64,000 nucleotides of DNA, taken from Babylonia areolata. Its lineage: Eukaryota > Mollusca > Gastropoda > Neogastropoda > Buccinidae. The notes under the pieces were generated by a model. The model did no database searches and was not told the DNA's origin. It saw only the letters and a list, made by a program, of their open reading frames with translations. Location of the stretch: positions 39,182,878 to 39,246,877 of the forward strand of contig NC_134887.1 in assembly GCF_041734735.1 (NCBI RefSeq), read 5' to 3'. Every line of letters begins with the position of its first letter. The first letter of the stretch is position 1. Shown here one piece after another: positions 1 to 13,747 of this stretch. The position numbers and the translations under genes were made by a program.

Positions 1-62
1 CACACACACACACGCATGTACACTGCCGACATATTGACCTGACCTGGTGATGATGGTTGCAG

Positions 63-191
63 CCTTCAGCTTCCAAGAGAACATCATCAGGACCATGATG
101 CAAGTGGAGAACACCTTCCACGACCTGGCCAAGGATCGGTGCCAGAACGTCATGCTGATCTGCGACCGGGGCATCATGGACGGCTCGGCCT
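63..191 (+). CDS. TTD14-like: TTD14-like exon A (first in window)
   Basis: The acceptor is GGTTGCAG at 55-62 and the donor is T|GTAAGG after 191. Two bases complete a codon from the missing upstream exon, then 42 codons follow ([12 protein letters not shown] through [11 protein letters not shown]), and one base (T) carries over to make Tyr with the next exon. The ICDRG motif is the Walker-B-like part of the NTPase region. Confidence 0.88.
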
Positions 192-3100
192 GTAAGGGTT
201 TCCCTGACCGCTCCCCTGCGTTCCTCTTTCCCTGTCCTCTTTCGTTTTCCTGTTCTGTGTTCCTCTTCCTGTCCTTTTTCGTTCTCCTGTTCTGTGTTCC
301 TCTTCCTGTCCTTTTTCGTTCTCCTGTTCTGTGTTCCTCTTCCTGTCCTTTTTCGTTCTCCTGTTCTGTGTTCCTCTTCCTGTCCTTTTTCGTTCTCCTG
401 TTCTCTGTTCCTCTTCTTGTCCTTTTTCATTCTCCTGTTCTGTGTTCCTCTTCCTGTCCTTTTTCGTTCTCCTGTTCTGGTCCTTTTTCGTTTTCCTGTT
501 CTGTGTTCCTGTGTTCCTCTTTCTGTCCTTTTTCATTTCCTGCTCAGTGTTCCTCTTCCTGTCCTTTTTCATTTTCCTGTTCTGTCTTCCTGTCCTTTTT
601 TTTTTTTTTTTTTTCTGTCCCATCATCTGCGCCGTTTCAGTGGCATTACTCCCACGCCGCTCATTCAGATTCCCCCATACACAGCCACACCCGGGTTCGT
701 CCGTCGCAGTTCCAGCGTTGGCAGTCCACAGGGAACCATCGATGTTAGGTCGCCTGGAGGCCACACACCAGAGGAGACCCTGCACTGCTGCTGAGTCACT
801 TCGGTGGTGTTCAGTGGTGCCTGTTCTGTTTCTGTCCTTTTTCGTTCTCCTGTTCTGTGTTCCTCTTCCTGTCCTTTTTCGTTCTCCTGTTCTGTGTTCC
901 TGTCCTCTTTCGTTCTCCTGTTCTGTGTTCCTCTTCCTGTCCTCTTTCGTTCTGTTCTGTGTTCCTGTCCTCTTTCATCCTCCTGTTCTGTGTTCCTGTC
1001 CTCTTTCGTTCTCCTGTTCTGTGTTCCTCTTCCTGTCCTTTTTCGTTCTCCTGTTCTGTGTTCCTGTCCTCTTTCATTCTCCTGTTCTGTGTTCCTGTCC
1101 TTTTTCATCCTCCTGTTCTGTGTTCCTGTCCTCTTTCGTTCTCCTGTTCTGTGTTCCTCTTCCTGTCCTCTTTCATTCTCCTGTTCTGTGTTCCTGTCCT
1201 TTTTCGTTCTCCTGTTCTGTGTTCCTGTCCTCTTTCATTCTCCTGTTCTGTGTTCCTGTCCTCTTTCATTCTCCTGTTCTGTGTTCCTGTCCTCTTTCAT
1301 TCTCCTGTTCTGTGTTCCTCTTCCTTTTTCGTTCTCCTGTTCTGTGTTCCTCTTCCTGTCCTTTTTCGTTCTCCTGTTCTGTGTTCCTGTCCTTTTTCGT
1401 TCTCCTGTTCTGTGTTCCTCTTCCTGTCCTCTTTCATTCTCCTGTTCTGTGTTCCTGTCCTTTTTCGTTCTCCTGTTCTGTGTTCCTCTTCCTGTCCTCT
1501 TTCGTTCTCCTGTTCTGTGTTCCTCTTCCTGTCCTCTTTCGTTCTCCTGTTCTGTGTTCCTGTCCTTTTTCGTTCTCCTGTTCTCTGTTCCTGTCCTTTT
1601 TCGTTCTCCTGTTCTCTGTTCCTCTTCCTGTCCTCTTTCGTTCTCCTGTTCTCTGTTCCTGTCCTTTTTCGTTCTCCTGTTCTGTGTCCTCTTCCTTTGC
1701 TCCTTCATTGTCTTCTTGTATTCATTTTCTTTCTTCATTATCATTCTCTTCTTTGTTCCTCTTCCTTTGCTCCTTTAATTCTCCTGGGCCACAATAGAAG
1801 GGAAGCCCTGTCAATGGGGCTTGGGGTGGGGGGACAGAGAGGGGGTGTTGTGCCATTAACCACGAACACTGAAATGCTTTTCACACACGCTCTTGCCACG
1901 CAAAGACTGGGACTAGATTTTTATAACAATGATAATCTCCTTTCTTTCAAGGAGACGTTATGGTAGAGTCGGCCATGTGCTGGACTTCTGATCCAGTGAT
2001 GAGGGTTCGAGGCCCCGTTTAAGCATGGCATTGTATCGTATTTGTGTTTGTATTTGTATTTCTTTTTATCACAACACATTTCTTTGTGTGAAATTCGGGC
2101 TGCTCTCTCCTGGGAGAGCGCGTCGCTACACTACGGCGCCACCCCTTTTTTTCCTTTTTTTTTTTTTCCTGTGTGCAGTTTTATTTGTTTTTCCTATCGA
2201 AGTGGATTTTTCTACATAATTTTGCCAGAAACAACACTTTTGTTGCCGTGGGTTCTTTTACGTGCGCTAAGTGCATGCTGCACACGGGACCTCTGTTTAT
2301 TGTCTCATCCGAATGACTAGCGTCCAGACCACCACTCAAGGTCTAGTGGAGGGGGAGAAAATATTGGCAGCTGAGCCGTGATTCGAACCAGCGCGCTCAG
2401 ATTCTCTCGCTTCCTAGGCGGACGCGTTACCTTTAGGCCATCACTTTCCATTGGGGAAAGGTTCTTCAGTCCGATTTTCCTCACTCCGTCCACAGTACCT
2501 GACCTGGTACCTGACTTTGGACAGGGGGAAAGCAAATTAACCCTTTTGCTGCCAGGAAAATAAGATTTAAGTGAAATCTGATTGGGACCCAGCCTTACTG
2601 TGTCAAGCCCTAGACACAATGAGTATAGTGCTGTCCAATGGCTGTAAAAGGCTGTAGGACTTTTTACCTTTTTAACCATTAACTCTTTCACTGCCAAGTT
2701 TCTGTGTAGAAAAAACAGACCCCAGCTCCAATTATTTTAGAAAAATGCTCTCAGTCACAGGCTTTGGTTCGTGTCAAAACAACACAACTGACTTGTTCAC
2801 TTCAAACCAGTCAGGGAGCAAAGGTCAGTCGTTGTTCTATTGTCGGGAACCTGGCTGCAGCTGTCGAGCTTAGTTACCCTGTGATAAACGGTCTTATCAA
2901 CGTGGCCCCCAGATGTTGACAAAAGTCGCCTATGGCGGTGCACTGTCTAGTCACCTTAAAAGTCACCTGCGGCGGTGAAAGAGTTAACCTTAAACTCCTC
3001 TCTTTCCCCCTTGGCAGACTTGCCGCGGAAGGACTGGGAGCGGATGAAGGCCAACAACGGCTGGCACGAGGTGGACCTGCGGGACAACCGCTACAACCAG

Positions 3101-6084
3101 ATCATCCACATGGTGTCAGCCGCCAAGGGCGCCGAGGACTTCTACAGCCTGGCGGGCCACAAGACGCGCCACGAGGGGCTGGACTCGGCCAGGGAGATCG
3201 ACACCATCACCGCCAACGTGAGTGTTGTTTAATTAACCCTTTCGCTGCCAGGAAAATAAGATTTAAGTGAAATCTATTTGCCAGGGTTTTTTCACAAAAA
3301 ACGGGTATAAATTTTCCAAAAATTCTGTGCTCTTTGTTATTGGAGAAAGACCCATAAAAGTATATATTTTCTGAAAGGTAAATGCATAAAGAATACAAAA
3401 CACATGCTGTTTTCCGATTTTATATATTTTTAGTGACATGCTGTTGTTTTGAAATCAGTGTTTTATTTTTTGTCACATTTTCAACTTGTTCATTACAAAC
3501 ATTAGTCAGGTAATTTGCACAAAAAACATTATATTTTCTGGACAAATGGATATCTGCAAACACAAAATCATACTAGAACAACCACAATATATATATTTTT
3601 TTTAAAGAGATAGATACACAATACATTGTGACTTCTCCAAGTGATAAGATGGATGTGAGGCCATGCCCCCTCAGTCTCCACCCCCCTCCTCCTCACCCCT
3701 CTCACACGGTCACTTGATTCAGTTCTCATCAGACCGCGTTGGCTGCGTGCCAAGAATATCGCTCTGCTGCTAATTCGGTCATCTGTCGTCTGCTAACATC
3801 TGTACAGCTGACATCACTCACTGACAGTCGCATCTTGGCCACTCTCTTGATTGCTCCCTTTATTTTCTATCAAATCGTCCTATAAATGTTCATCTCTATC
3901 TTCTCCTTCGAATTTACGCTTCAATTCTTTCTGAGCATCAGCTAAAGAATGAAATCATGGTTGATTTAGTTCGTCACGATCGCATGTCTTGAGCACGGCG
4001 TCAGTCCGACATTTTGTTGAGCGAGCGAGGAGAGAAGTCAGGCAAACACTTGGACAGTGACCCAACCAAAACGTTCAAATAAAGGACTGCTTCATGACGT
4101 AGATGGGGTTTCTAGCTATGAATAGAATCTAGAGAGATTCCCCAGGCTAAAGCTACCACTATTTTTGCCAAGGAAGTGAATGCAAACCAGGGAAAAGTCA
4201 GAATATTTCGATGACGAGTTATCTCATCATGCAGGCAGCGAAGCATACATGCTTGCCATGACGAGTTATCTCGTCATGCAGGCAGCCTAGGGGTTAAATG
4301 CTGTCAGTTACTCACTGGCAGGAACAAAGACAGCAGTGGAAAAGACAAAGTGTCCGGCACTCGGCCAGGGAAATGGACACCATCACTGCCAGCATGAGTG
4401 TTTTAATTGAATGCCATCAGTACTCACAGGCAGAAACAAAGACGACACCATAACCGCCAATATGAGTGTTGTTTAATTAAATGCCGTCAGTACTCGTAGG
4501 CAGTAACAAAGACGACACCATCACTACCAGTGTGAGTGTTTTTATTAAATGCCATCAGTTACTCATTGACAGAAACAAAGACGACACCATCACTACCAGT
4601 GTGAGTGTTTTGTTAAATGCCATCAGTTACTTCAGTTACTTGTGGGAAGAAAGAAAGACGACACCATCACCGCCAGTGTGAGTGTTTATTAACCGTATGA
4701 GTACCCCTGAAAATGGAGTATGGCTGCCTACACGGCAGGGGGGAAAACAGGTCATACACGTAAAAGCCCACTTGTGTACATATGAGTGAACGTGGGAGTT
4801 GCAGCCCACAAACGATAAAGAAGAAGAAAAACCCATTGAGTACCATAGCACTTATCACGTACATGCATAGTGACATCACTGATGATGTCATCAAAAGAAG
4901 GGAAGTAATTCTGGAAGGCTGAAAATTCATTGAGTGTGTCTGGAGTGGTGTATCTCCAGACTGTTTTCTCAGTTTTAGGCTTACTTTTTTGTGGGGATGT
5001 TGTTTTGTGACTTGAAACACCCACATTCTACTGTTTTATCCCCTCAGCACTGAAGGGGTTTGAATGCCAACAGGCAGAAACAAAGACAGCAGTGGAAACG
5101 ACAAAGTGTTCAGCATTCGGCCAGGAAAATTGACACGCATCACCACCAGTTCCTCTTCTTCTTTGTTTTGTGCGCTGCGACTCCCACATTCAAATGAATA
5201 CGCTTAATAGCCAAAAAAAAGCGTAAGACGAGACAGAGCGTAAACCTGACAAGATGGCGTGGAGAACCTTGGCCAAAGGAATGATTCAGCGCTTATAGCT
5301 TTTAGAGGCATTTGATTGGCTAAGAGCGGACCAGGCAAGACGGCTCGTCTTTTCACTGTTAGCCGCGCAAAATTTGGCCAAGCAGAGCAAACCGATAGGC
5401 CTAGTTTGCATCAGTTTGACATGGTAAGTATATGTATCACCAAACATGGAGTATAATACAAACTCCTCCTTTCACTCGTATACACGAATGGGCTTTTTTG
5501 TGGGGGCGGGGGGCCGGGGGGGAGGGGGGGGGGGTATTTTTTTGTTACCCCGGCCATGTAGGCAGTCATATTCCATTTCCGGGGGATCGAGGGCGCATGT
5601 TTCCATAACCCACCGAATACTGACATGGGTGATGGGATCTTTAAAGTGGATATTTGATCATCTGCATGTGTACACACACGCAGCGGGTTCAGGCGCTAGC
5701 AGGTCCGCACATCCGTTGACGTGGGAGATCGGAAAAATCTCCACCCTTTACCCACCAGGCTCCATGACCGGGATTTCAACCCGGGACCCTCTGGTTTTAA
5801 AGTCCAGTGCTTAAACCACTCGGCTGTTGCACCCGTCATCACCACCAGTGTGAGGGGTTTAATTAAATGCAATGTGTACTGACATCCCTGTTTCAAAGGC
5901 TTCAGTTTGAAAAAACAAAACAAAGGCAGTAGCGTCTCTGCAGTTTATGTGTTCATTTTCGTTAAGTTCCACTGTGATTCACTAACTTCGCTCAGAATGT
6001 ACTGTTTGCATTGACCATCCTTTCCAGTTTATCGCCTTAGGAAAAGACAGGAATGAAGCATAAATGCAGAAACAACAAATGACA

Positions 6085-6164
<80 letters not shown>

Positions 6165-6280
6165 CAATGCGCTCGCACACACGCACACACACACAGTCAA
6201 TGCACTCGCACACACACACATCACACACATGCAGACACACGCATACACACACACACAGTCCACACACACACATACACACA

Positions 6281-6361
<81 letters not shown>

Positions 6362-9300
6362 CCCCCCACCCCCCCTCTCCCTCCCTCTCTCTCTCAACAG
6401 CCCACACCGAGAAACACAATAAACCAACATTCTTTTCAGCTGTATTCCTCATATGCTTCACTGGGACTGGATGACATAATCAATATACAAACTTGGGACG
6501 CACAGAACGTACAGTCTGTCACTCAGACGAACGGCCTTTTAATTAAACAGTATGATCATCAAGGATAATGGTGGTATTCGTAAATCAACAGCCACCTGCA
6601 CAGTGACAACAGAACACACACAGCTCTAAACATGCAGACTGTTAACCTCACAGCTGCTGCTGATGACGAGTTCACTCGTCAGTGAAGGGCTGTCAGTGTC
6701 ACGTCACTGACATAAGACAGAGATTACAGGCCAGGATGGTCAGTCACCTGTCTTTAGTGGGACTTCTTTCCTCTTGGGGGACTGAATTACTTTTGTTCTG
6801 CAAAATCAGTGATAAACTTGTGCACAAAATGTAGGAAGTGTATTTCAAACTGATGCCTTGTTGATCTCATTTCACCAAGGTTCAGCAGTCAAGGGGTTAA
6901 CTCTTTCCGGACGAAGGAATGCTCACGCATTCCTACACAAAACGTATTCGGTTTCGGACGAAGGAATTGAATAGCATTCTCCAAAAGTAAAATTCCATCA
7001 TGCGCTGTACACGTGATTTTGTGATTAGCCAAGCAGAGTGCGCTATTCTGGGTCACTCCACAATCGAACAGTACGATTGGTTAGTCTATGATGTGTGGCC
7101 TGTCTCGCACACACGCTGACAAAGTCACTGACCGGTCGTCTGCTCGCGTGCCAGCCTGTCAGCAAAGCGGGCTCTTCTCAAAATGTTGTGATGCGAACAA
7201 GGCAGTGACGGCAATGTTTTAGGGTTGCCGAAGTAGTTGAAATGCTACAAAAAAGGTGGATGATGACGAAGAAGAAAGCGAATTTAATGCAGAAAGCAAG
7301 CATGGGTATGGTGATTCGGGGTGAAAAATTGGCAGTATTTTCTACATATGGCAAAACTGTAAAAATAAGATGAGAAATTTGATTTTTTTTATATGTAATA
7401 GCTCAACACGTAATAAACCAGTTCTGAAAGTTTCATTTTCTTACACAGTATTTTGTATTTTTTGTAATTTTTTTCCAAACCCATACAAATGGGCCGTCTG
7501 TGGGGAAAAGCAAGGGAGAAAACTTGTCGTCCCGAGTGAGTTAAATGGAGTTTAAAATAAGAAGAAAAGAGAGAGAGAGAATTCAGAACTCAGAAAGTTT
7601 AATGAATATTGGCCTTGGGCCACAATACAGTGGGAAAGGATGGGTTGGTGGGGTTGCATATAACATTGTGTTATCCATAGCAACAACAGCAACAAAAACA
7701 ATCACAGACTGAATGAATATATACTTAAACAATGTGCCCATCATATAGAAATTTTTTTTTATAAAGTACTTCACCATGTTTGATCACTGACTGCAGATAA
7801 ACTTTTTCCTTGTATTGATAGCATGGAAAATATATCCTGATACATTATGTTTGTGACTGAAATTTGTTGCTCCAAGTAACACATGCAAGGGGAGTCTAGC
7901 CGATTCTTTTAATATTCTCTTCCTTAAATCTTCATATATGATGCAGCTGAATAAAAAAAAAAAAAAAGTGCTGCTCGTTCTCAGCTTCATCCCTACAAAA
8001 TGGGCATGCTCTGTCCTGATCTGAATGACTGTATCGATGTACATTGTTGTTGAGTGGTAGAACGTTGAATGTTTGTGTAATGGCAATTAAGAGAGAACGA
8101 ACGAACGAACGAACGAACGAAATTGTTTTAATGAACTTTGGCCATGGACCACAATTCAAAACCAGGGGACTGGGGGTGGGCATGGGAAGGGGTATTATAA
8201 CACTTGAATAGATGACACAATATCATAATATTCATGGACTTGACATTAATTCTACTTAATTAAGTCTGAGTATATGATTTCTCCTTTTGATCGCATGGAA
8301 AATAAATTTTGATACATGGAAATTTCTCTGCTTGTTGTTTGATCGGAGAAGTGAACTAAGAGACCTGTTAAAACAGTCTTGAAGAAATTTTGTCCGTAAA
8401 TCATTATATACAGAACAAACAAACAACAAATGGTATTCATCTTCTAGTTCACCTTGGCAAAAAGGACAATGCTTTAAAACATCATTTTCAGTGTTCCTAT
8501 TAACATTGTTATTTAAAGGAAGCACATTAAATCGGGCCTGAGACAACGCCTAACGGAAACGGAAATGGTTTATTCACATATAGGCCTCAGCCCCAAGTGA
8601 AGGGGTTAATATGAACATTATACAACTCAATAAGACAACATAAGCAAACAAGCATAAATGCAGATAACAAAACATAATTATATTCATTTCACGAAGTGAC
8701 TATTTCTTTAAGTTTGAAAGCCTTATACAAAAACCATCACGAACGTCCTTATTGTTGCTTGACGACATTAACAGACTTAATTTAAACAAAGAGGGATGTG
8801 TGCAATATTTTGCTTTTATAAACATTTCACGAATATTTTCTGGCACTGGGCAACAAAGAACAAAATGCAATTGAGACAACGCCTAAGAGAGAGAGAGAGA
8901 AGAAAGACCATTCTTCAGGTAGGTTAGCAGCCACCAAGACTGTGCGTTACAACGAAGTATGAGAACAACAACAGATGGGTTCTGAAAGCAAACAGAATCA
9001 TATTATACATTTTTTGCCAGCAAGCAAAACAAATTAGACCGATGACAGATAAGCTTTTGTGGCCGTCAGTTTCAGTTTCAGTAGCTCAAGGAGGCGTCAC
9101 TGCGTTCGGACAAATCCATATACACTACACCACATCTGCCAAGCAGATGTCTGACCAGCAGCGTAACCCAACGCGCTTAGTCAGGCCTTGAGAAAAAAGG
9201 TGAATAAATAATAGATAAATACATTGAAAAAAAAATTAAAAAACAAAACAAAACTACTACCACTACTAATAATATGTATAAGGCGCAAAAACTTGATAAG

Positions 9301-12300
9301 TCAACTATAAGTGTACATAAATAAGTAAGTAAATAAATAAATAAATAATAATTATAATATAAAAAAGGTAGTAATAATAATAATAAAATGAATAAATAAG
9401 GCAACATTGATGATAAATAAGCAAATAAATGTAAAACATGGAGACACACATTCACACATGTACCCACACATGCATAACAGATATGCACCAACCATTCAGT
9501 TTCACAGATATGAAAGCACAGTCAGAACAATGTATGTAACACGGGGGGGAAGAACAGGTTCAATACCAACCAAGTGGACTGTTTAACTCACTCAATACAG
9601 CCAGTCCTCTCTTCTCCTCTGCACAGACCCCTCGGATGTCCAGTGGGTGTCTCAATGACCCAACCTTTAGCTTCCATCGTCAGAATTGTGGTATTCTTTG
9701 TCAACATTCACCTCTTCAGTATAAGAGCCTTCCGCTTGCAATATTTTGATGATGGTAATTGGGGTGAAACGATGTTAACGTCGTCCCTTTCGCCGTTCAT
9801 ATCGAGAGAGTTAACCCCTTGTATTACATTGTATTGCATCGTGTTGTGTTGTATTAAACTGTATGATATTATGTTTATAGTATTACTGTTCTTGTCACAA
9901 TATATTTCTCTGTGGAAAGCTTGTCACAGCAGTAGCAGCACAGCAAACTGAAGAGAACACGTTGTGATTAAGTGTGTGTGTGTGTCTGTGTGTGAATGTT
10001 TGTGTGCTTGTCTGTTGTGTGTATGAGAGTGTTAATAGTCGGAATGCAGTGTGCATTCTATTCTATTTTATTTTATTTTTTATGTTGGACACGTGCTGCT
10101 GCCAAAAGGAAAATTTCTGTACCAAAGTATAGACAATAAAGGTTGTGTATTGTATTGTAGTCTTCAGTTTAACGTCTTCCACTTTAAGTGATATTAGTAT
10201 TGTGTTGTGTTGTGTTGTATTGCATGGTGACATGTATTTTTTTTCTGTTGTCTTCAATACCTTGGGCAAGGTGCAGCTGAACTTCGAATTACTAGCATGA
10301 TTTTTCTGGGATTTTTTTTTTCCTGCACATTTTCTCGGCATTCGGTGTAGCTCAAAGTGTGTCAGCAGTGAAAAGGTCAAGCTGACTCACCTCTAGAGAT
10401 AACCAGCAGTGGGAAAAAAAGAAGAAAAAAAACAGGCCAACAGGTGTTTTCATGGGAGTGCTGTTATCTGGTGATCTAGATGACATGGGGCTTGTGACTC
10501 TGGCCAGGGCAACACACGCTTCTCTCGATTCTTCTCTGATTTTTAACCCTCAAAGTGCTGGATATAATAAAACATACTTACAGAAATCATGCTTAAAACA
10601 AAGGGATAGTTTGCCTCCGCTACCTGTGCTCTGATTTGGGGCATTTGTATGCTTATCAGTAAGAATAAATAGGTAAACCTATACATTTTTGGAAAGTAGA
10701 GTGAATGAAGAATCAGATAAAAGTAAGAAAAAGGCTGTACCTTCTATGTAGTTGGAGATATTCCATAGGATATAATTAACAAATTGTGCACACTCGTTTT
10801 CCAAAAACGTCAACCACAATGTTTATAGGTATTTTCACATCTTTTACAGAGTCAAAATCTCAAAATTGGAATTAAACTGTACAAAACATGTTCTGGCTGC
10901 AGAATCATGATATGAATATAACTGAAACAATGAAATTATAAGCATTGTATTATTTGTTTGAGACACACCCACCGACGCCACGCACGCGCACATCTACAAT
11001 ACTTTATGCAATCACAGGCAAAAACAGAAATAAATGTTTTCTTTTAGCTCATGTTGCTTTCAAAAGCAGCAAGAATGCTTTAAATCAAAATAATTTCCAG
11101 TTTTCTAGCTTGATTTGGTCAAGAAATCGCAATAGACCCATGCCTAACCCACTTTACCACCCCTCCCCACCCCCATCACCCACCCCCCAGTTTTTGTGGC
11201 TGGAGACACAAAACTGAATGAACAAGAAGCAAGACAGCATGCCCAAGTGTCAAAATAACAAAGCCGTTTTCACCAGAATCCCTGTCAGCAAATGAATCAT
11301 CACTAGTGACAAGGTCACTCATTTCCTGAGCTTTGTCAACTTCAGTGTCACTCATTGTTTACAAAAAATACGAAGATCTGGACTTATAAACTTGGTAAAA
11401 AGTTTGTGCAAACACAAGCAGGGAGGCAGTAACACCAGAACGAGGCAGTTTTACGAAGGCTGCCGAGCATAGCCGTACGATGTCGGACCTTATGTAAACA
11501 GAGCCACGATCGTGGCCCATCGCACTTTACCGGGAAAGCCACGATCGTGGCTCATCGCGCTCTCCGGGTTAAAGGTCCCGAAAGCATTTTTTTAAAGTGT
11601 TTTTGCACCAGAAAACAAGGTTTTGGGGACCTTTAATGTTTTTGTTTTGTTTTCTCTTTCAGTTACGCACATATATATATATGAATTTATGATTCCATGT
11701 AACACATTCATCTTGTCTTGCTATTTTTTTTTCCTTTAAAAACGTGTATGTCTGATTAGTTACACAGCAGTAGTGTTGTTTATAGTTTAGTCGATGAGAA
11801 AGTCTTTGAACTGTGAACAAGCAAATGATTTTGTTAATAAAAGAAAAAGAAAGAAGGAATAGCAACCTAAACAAGTAGACAAATAAAACAGACTCATGAT
11901 TTAAAATAGAAATAAGATTTTTTTAAAAAGACACTGTTGTACCAGGGCCCAATATACATTAAAACATGTTGAGTTATATATATATATATATATACTACAC
12001 TACAGTGAAGCACCACTTCCCATTTGTTTCGTTTTTTTCGTTATTGTCTTTTTATTCTGCCTGCATGTGTGTATATATGTTTTTTTCTGTGAAAATAGAT
12101 GTTTCTACAGAATTTTATCAAGGACAACGCTTTTTGTTGCCGTGGGTTCTTTTACATTGCATGCTGAGCTCCCTTTAGTGGCATTGACGACAGTTAGATA
12201 ATCTAACTTTGCTTAGTTCACATTATACCTGCCAAATTTTATGAGAATTGGATTGATGTGATAATTCTTCTTCTTCTTCTTCTTCTTCTTCTTCTTCTTC

Positions 12301-13714
12301 TTCCTCGTTCGCCTCCCATTAGATGAGCAGCCCGGTGCCCTCGATGAAGGCTGCCGTCCGTCGCAGCTCCTCCAGGGTGCCGTACAGTTTGGCTGTCAGT
12401 GTTGTCCAGTACTTCCTCCTACAGTCTTGATGTTGTGATAATCAGTGGGGTGTTTTTTGTTGTTCTTTTTTCCACAGGCATGGGTTGGACATCCCTACTT
12501 CGATATCATTGACAACTGCACTGGCTTTGAGGCAAAGATTTCCAAGATGATTTCCGTGAGTGCTTAAATAAATTTGATTGTAAGGAGGTGTGGTTTTGAC
12601 CACCCCTTACCTACCCCTCTCCCACCTCTACCCCTCCTCCCCCGTTGGGAACCCTGGAATCCTTTTCAGGTTGAAGTAGTTAGCTCACCTGCTAGAAGTT
12701 TTTTTCTTTTCTGTCGCTGTCTTTGTTTTCTGATTTTGCCCTTTTCTTTCTGTTTCATCTTTTCTTGTTTTCCTCCCTGCTGGTCCAGTCACCTGAATTC
12801 TTTTCTGAAAAGCTTTGATTTTTTTTGATTTTTTTTTTTTACCTTTATCTGGACTTGGTGATTGAGCACCCGTACTGTGTTTTTATTTATTTATTTTTTA
12901 TTTTTTTTATTTTTTTGCGCCTTGAATTTGTGAAGTGCCTGTTATTGAGGACTTCTTCTTCTGCATTCACTCGTATGCACACAAGTGGGCTTTTACGTGT
13001 ATGACCGTTTTTTACCCCGCCATGTAGGCAGCCATACTCCGTTTTCAGGGGTGTGCATGCTGGGTATGTTCTTGTTTCCATAACCCACCGAACGCGGACA
13101 TGGATTACAGGATCTTTAACGTGCGTATTTGATCTTCTGCTTGCATATACACACGAAGGGGGTTCAGGCACCAAGCAGGTCTGCACATATGTTGACCTGG
13201 GAGATCGTAAAAATCACCCTTTTCCCACCAGGCGCCGTCACCGTGATTCGAACCCGGGACCCTCAGATTGACAGTCCAAGTTTATGAAACAAACATCTTT
13301 GTGATAAGTATTTTTCTTTTCTTTTTTTTCTTCTTTTTTTTTTTTTTTCAAATAAAGGAGTTTTTGAATCTTTTTAAACTTGCAGGAATGTGGTGTTTTT
13401 AGGTTTGGAGTGTTTTAAAGTTTTATGGAGTGTTTTTATGTTTTCCATAGTTGTTTTTTTTGTTTTGTTTTTCTTAAGCTGGCTGGAGTGTTTAAAGTTC
13501 TGTATTTGCTGACATGTTTGCAGGCGGTGTGTACTCGGATTGGTATTGACCTTGGGGACCGACTGGCTCCTAACAGCATTAAGCGGAAATATCTTGTGAC
13601 ACACATTCCAGATGTTTCAGTGAGTTAGTCTTCTTCATTTCAAAAGAAAGAAAATCTACTGTATGTTGTGTGATAACACAGTATTTCATAAAATAAATGC
13701 CAGCATGTACACAC

Positions 13715-13747
<33 letters not shown>

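Noticed and set aside
174-1797. Long open frames on both strands across the pyrimidine minisatellite
   Set aside because: They are translations of the 31/37-bp repeat ([11 protein letters not shown] or ENEKGQEEE types) and appear in several frames at once, so they carry no coding signal.
5982-6568. Open frames over CA/CT, GT and AT microsatellites here and elsewhere
   Set aside because: Low-complexity dipeptide repeats with no conserved features.
7784-8546. Host zinc-knuckle genes (CPFC...E.E.H)
   Set aside because: The pattern and the microsatellite tails identify LINE RT C-termini.
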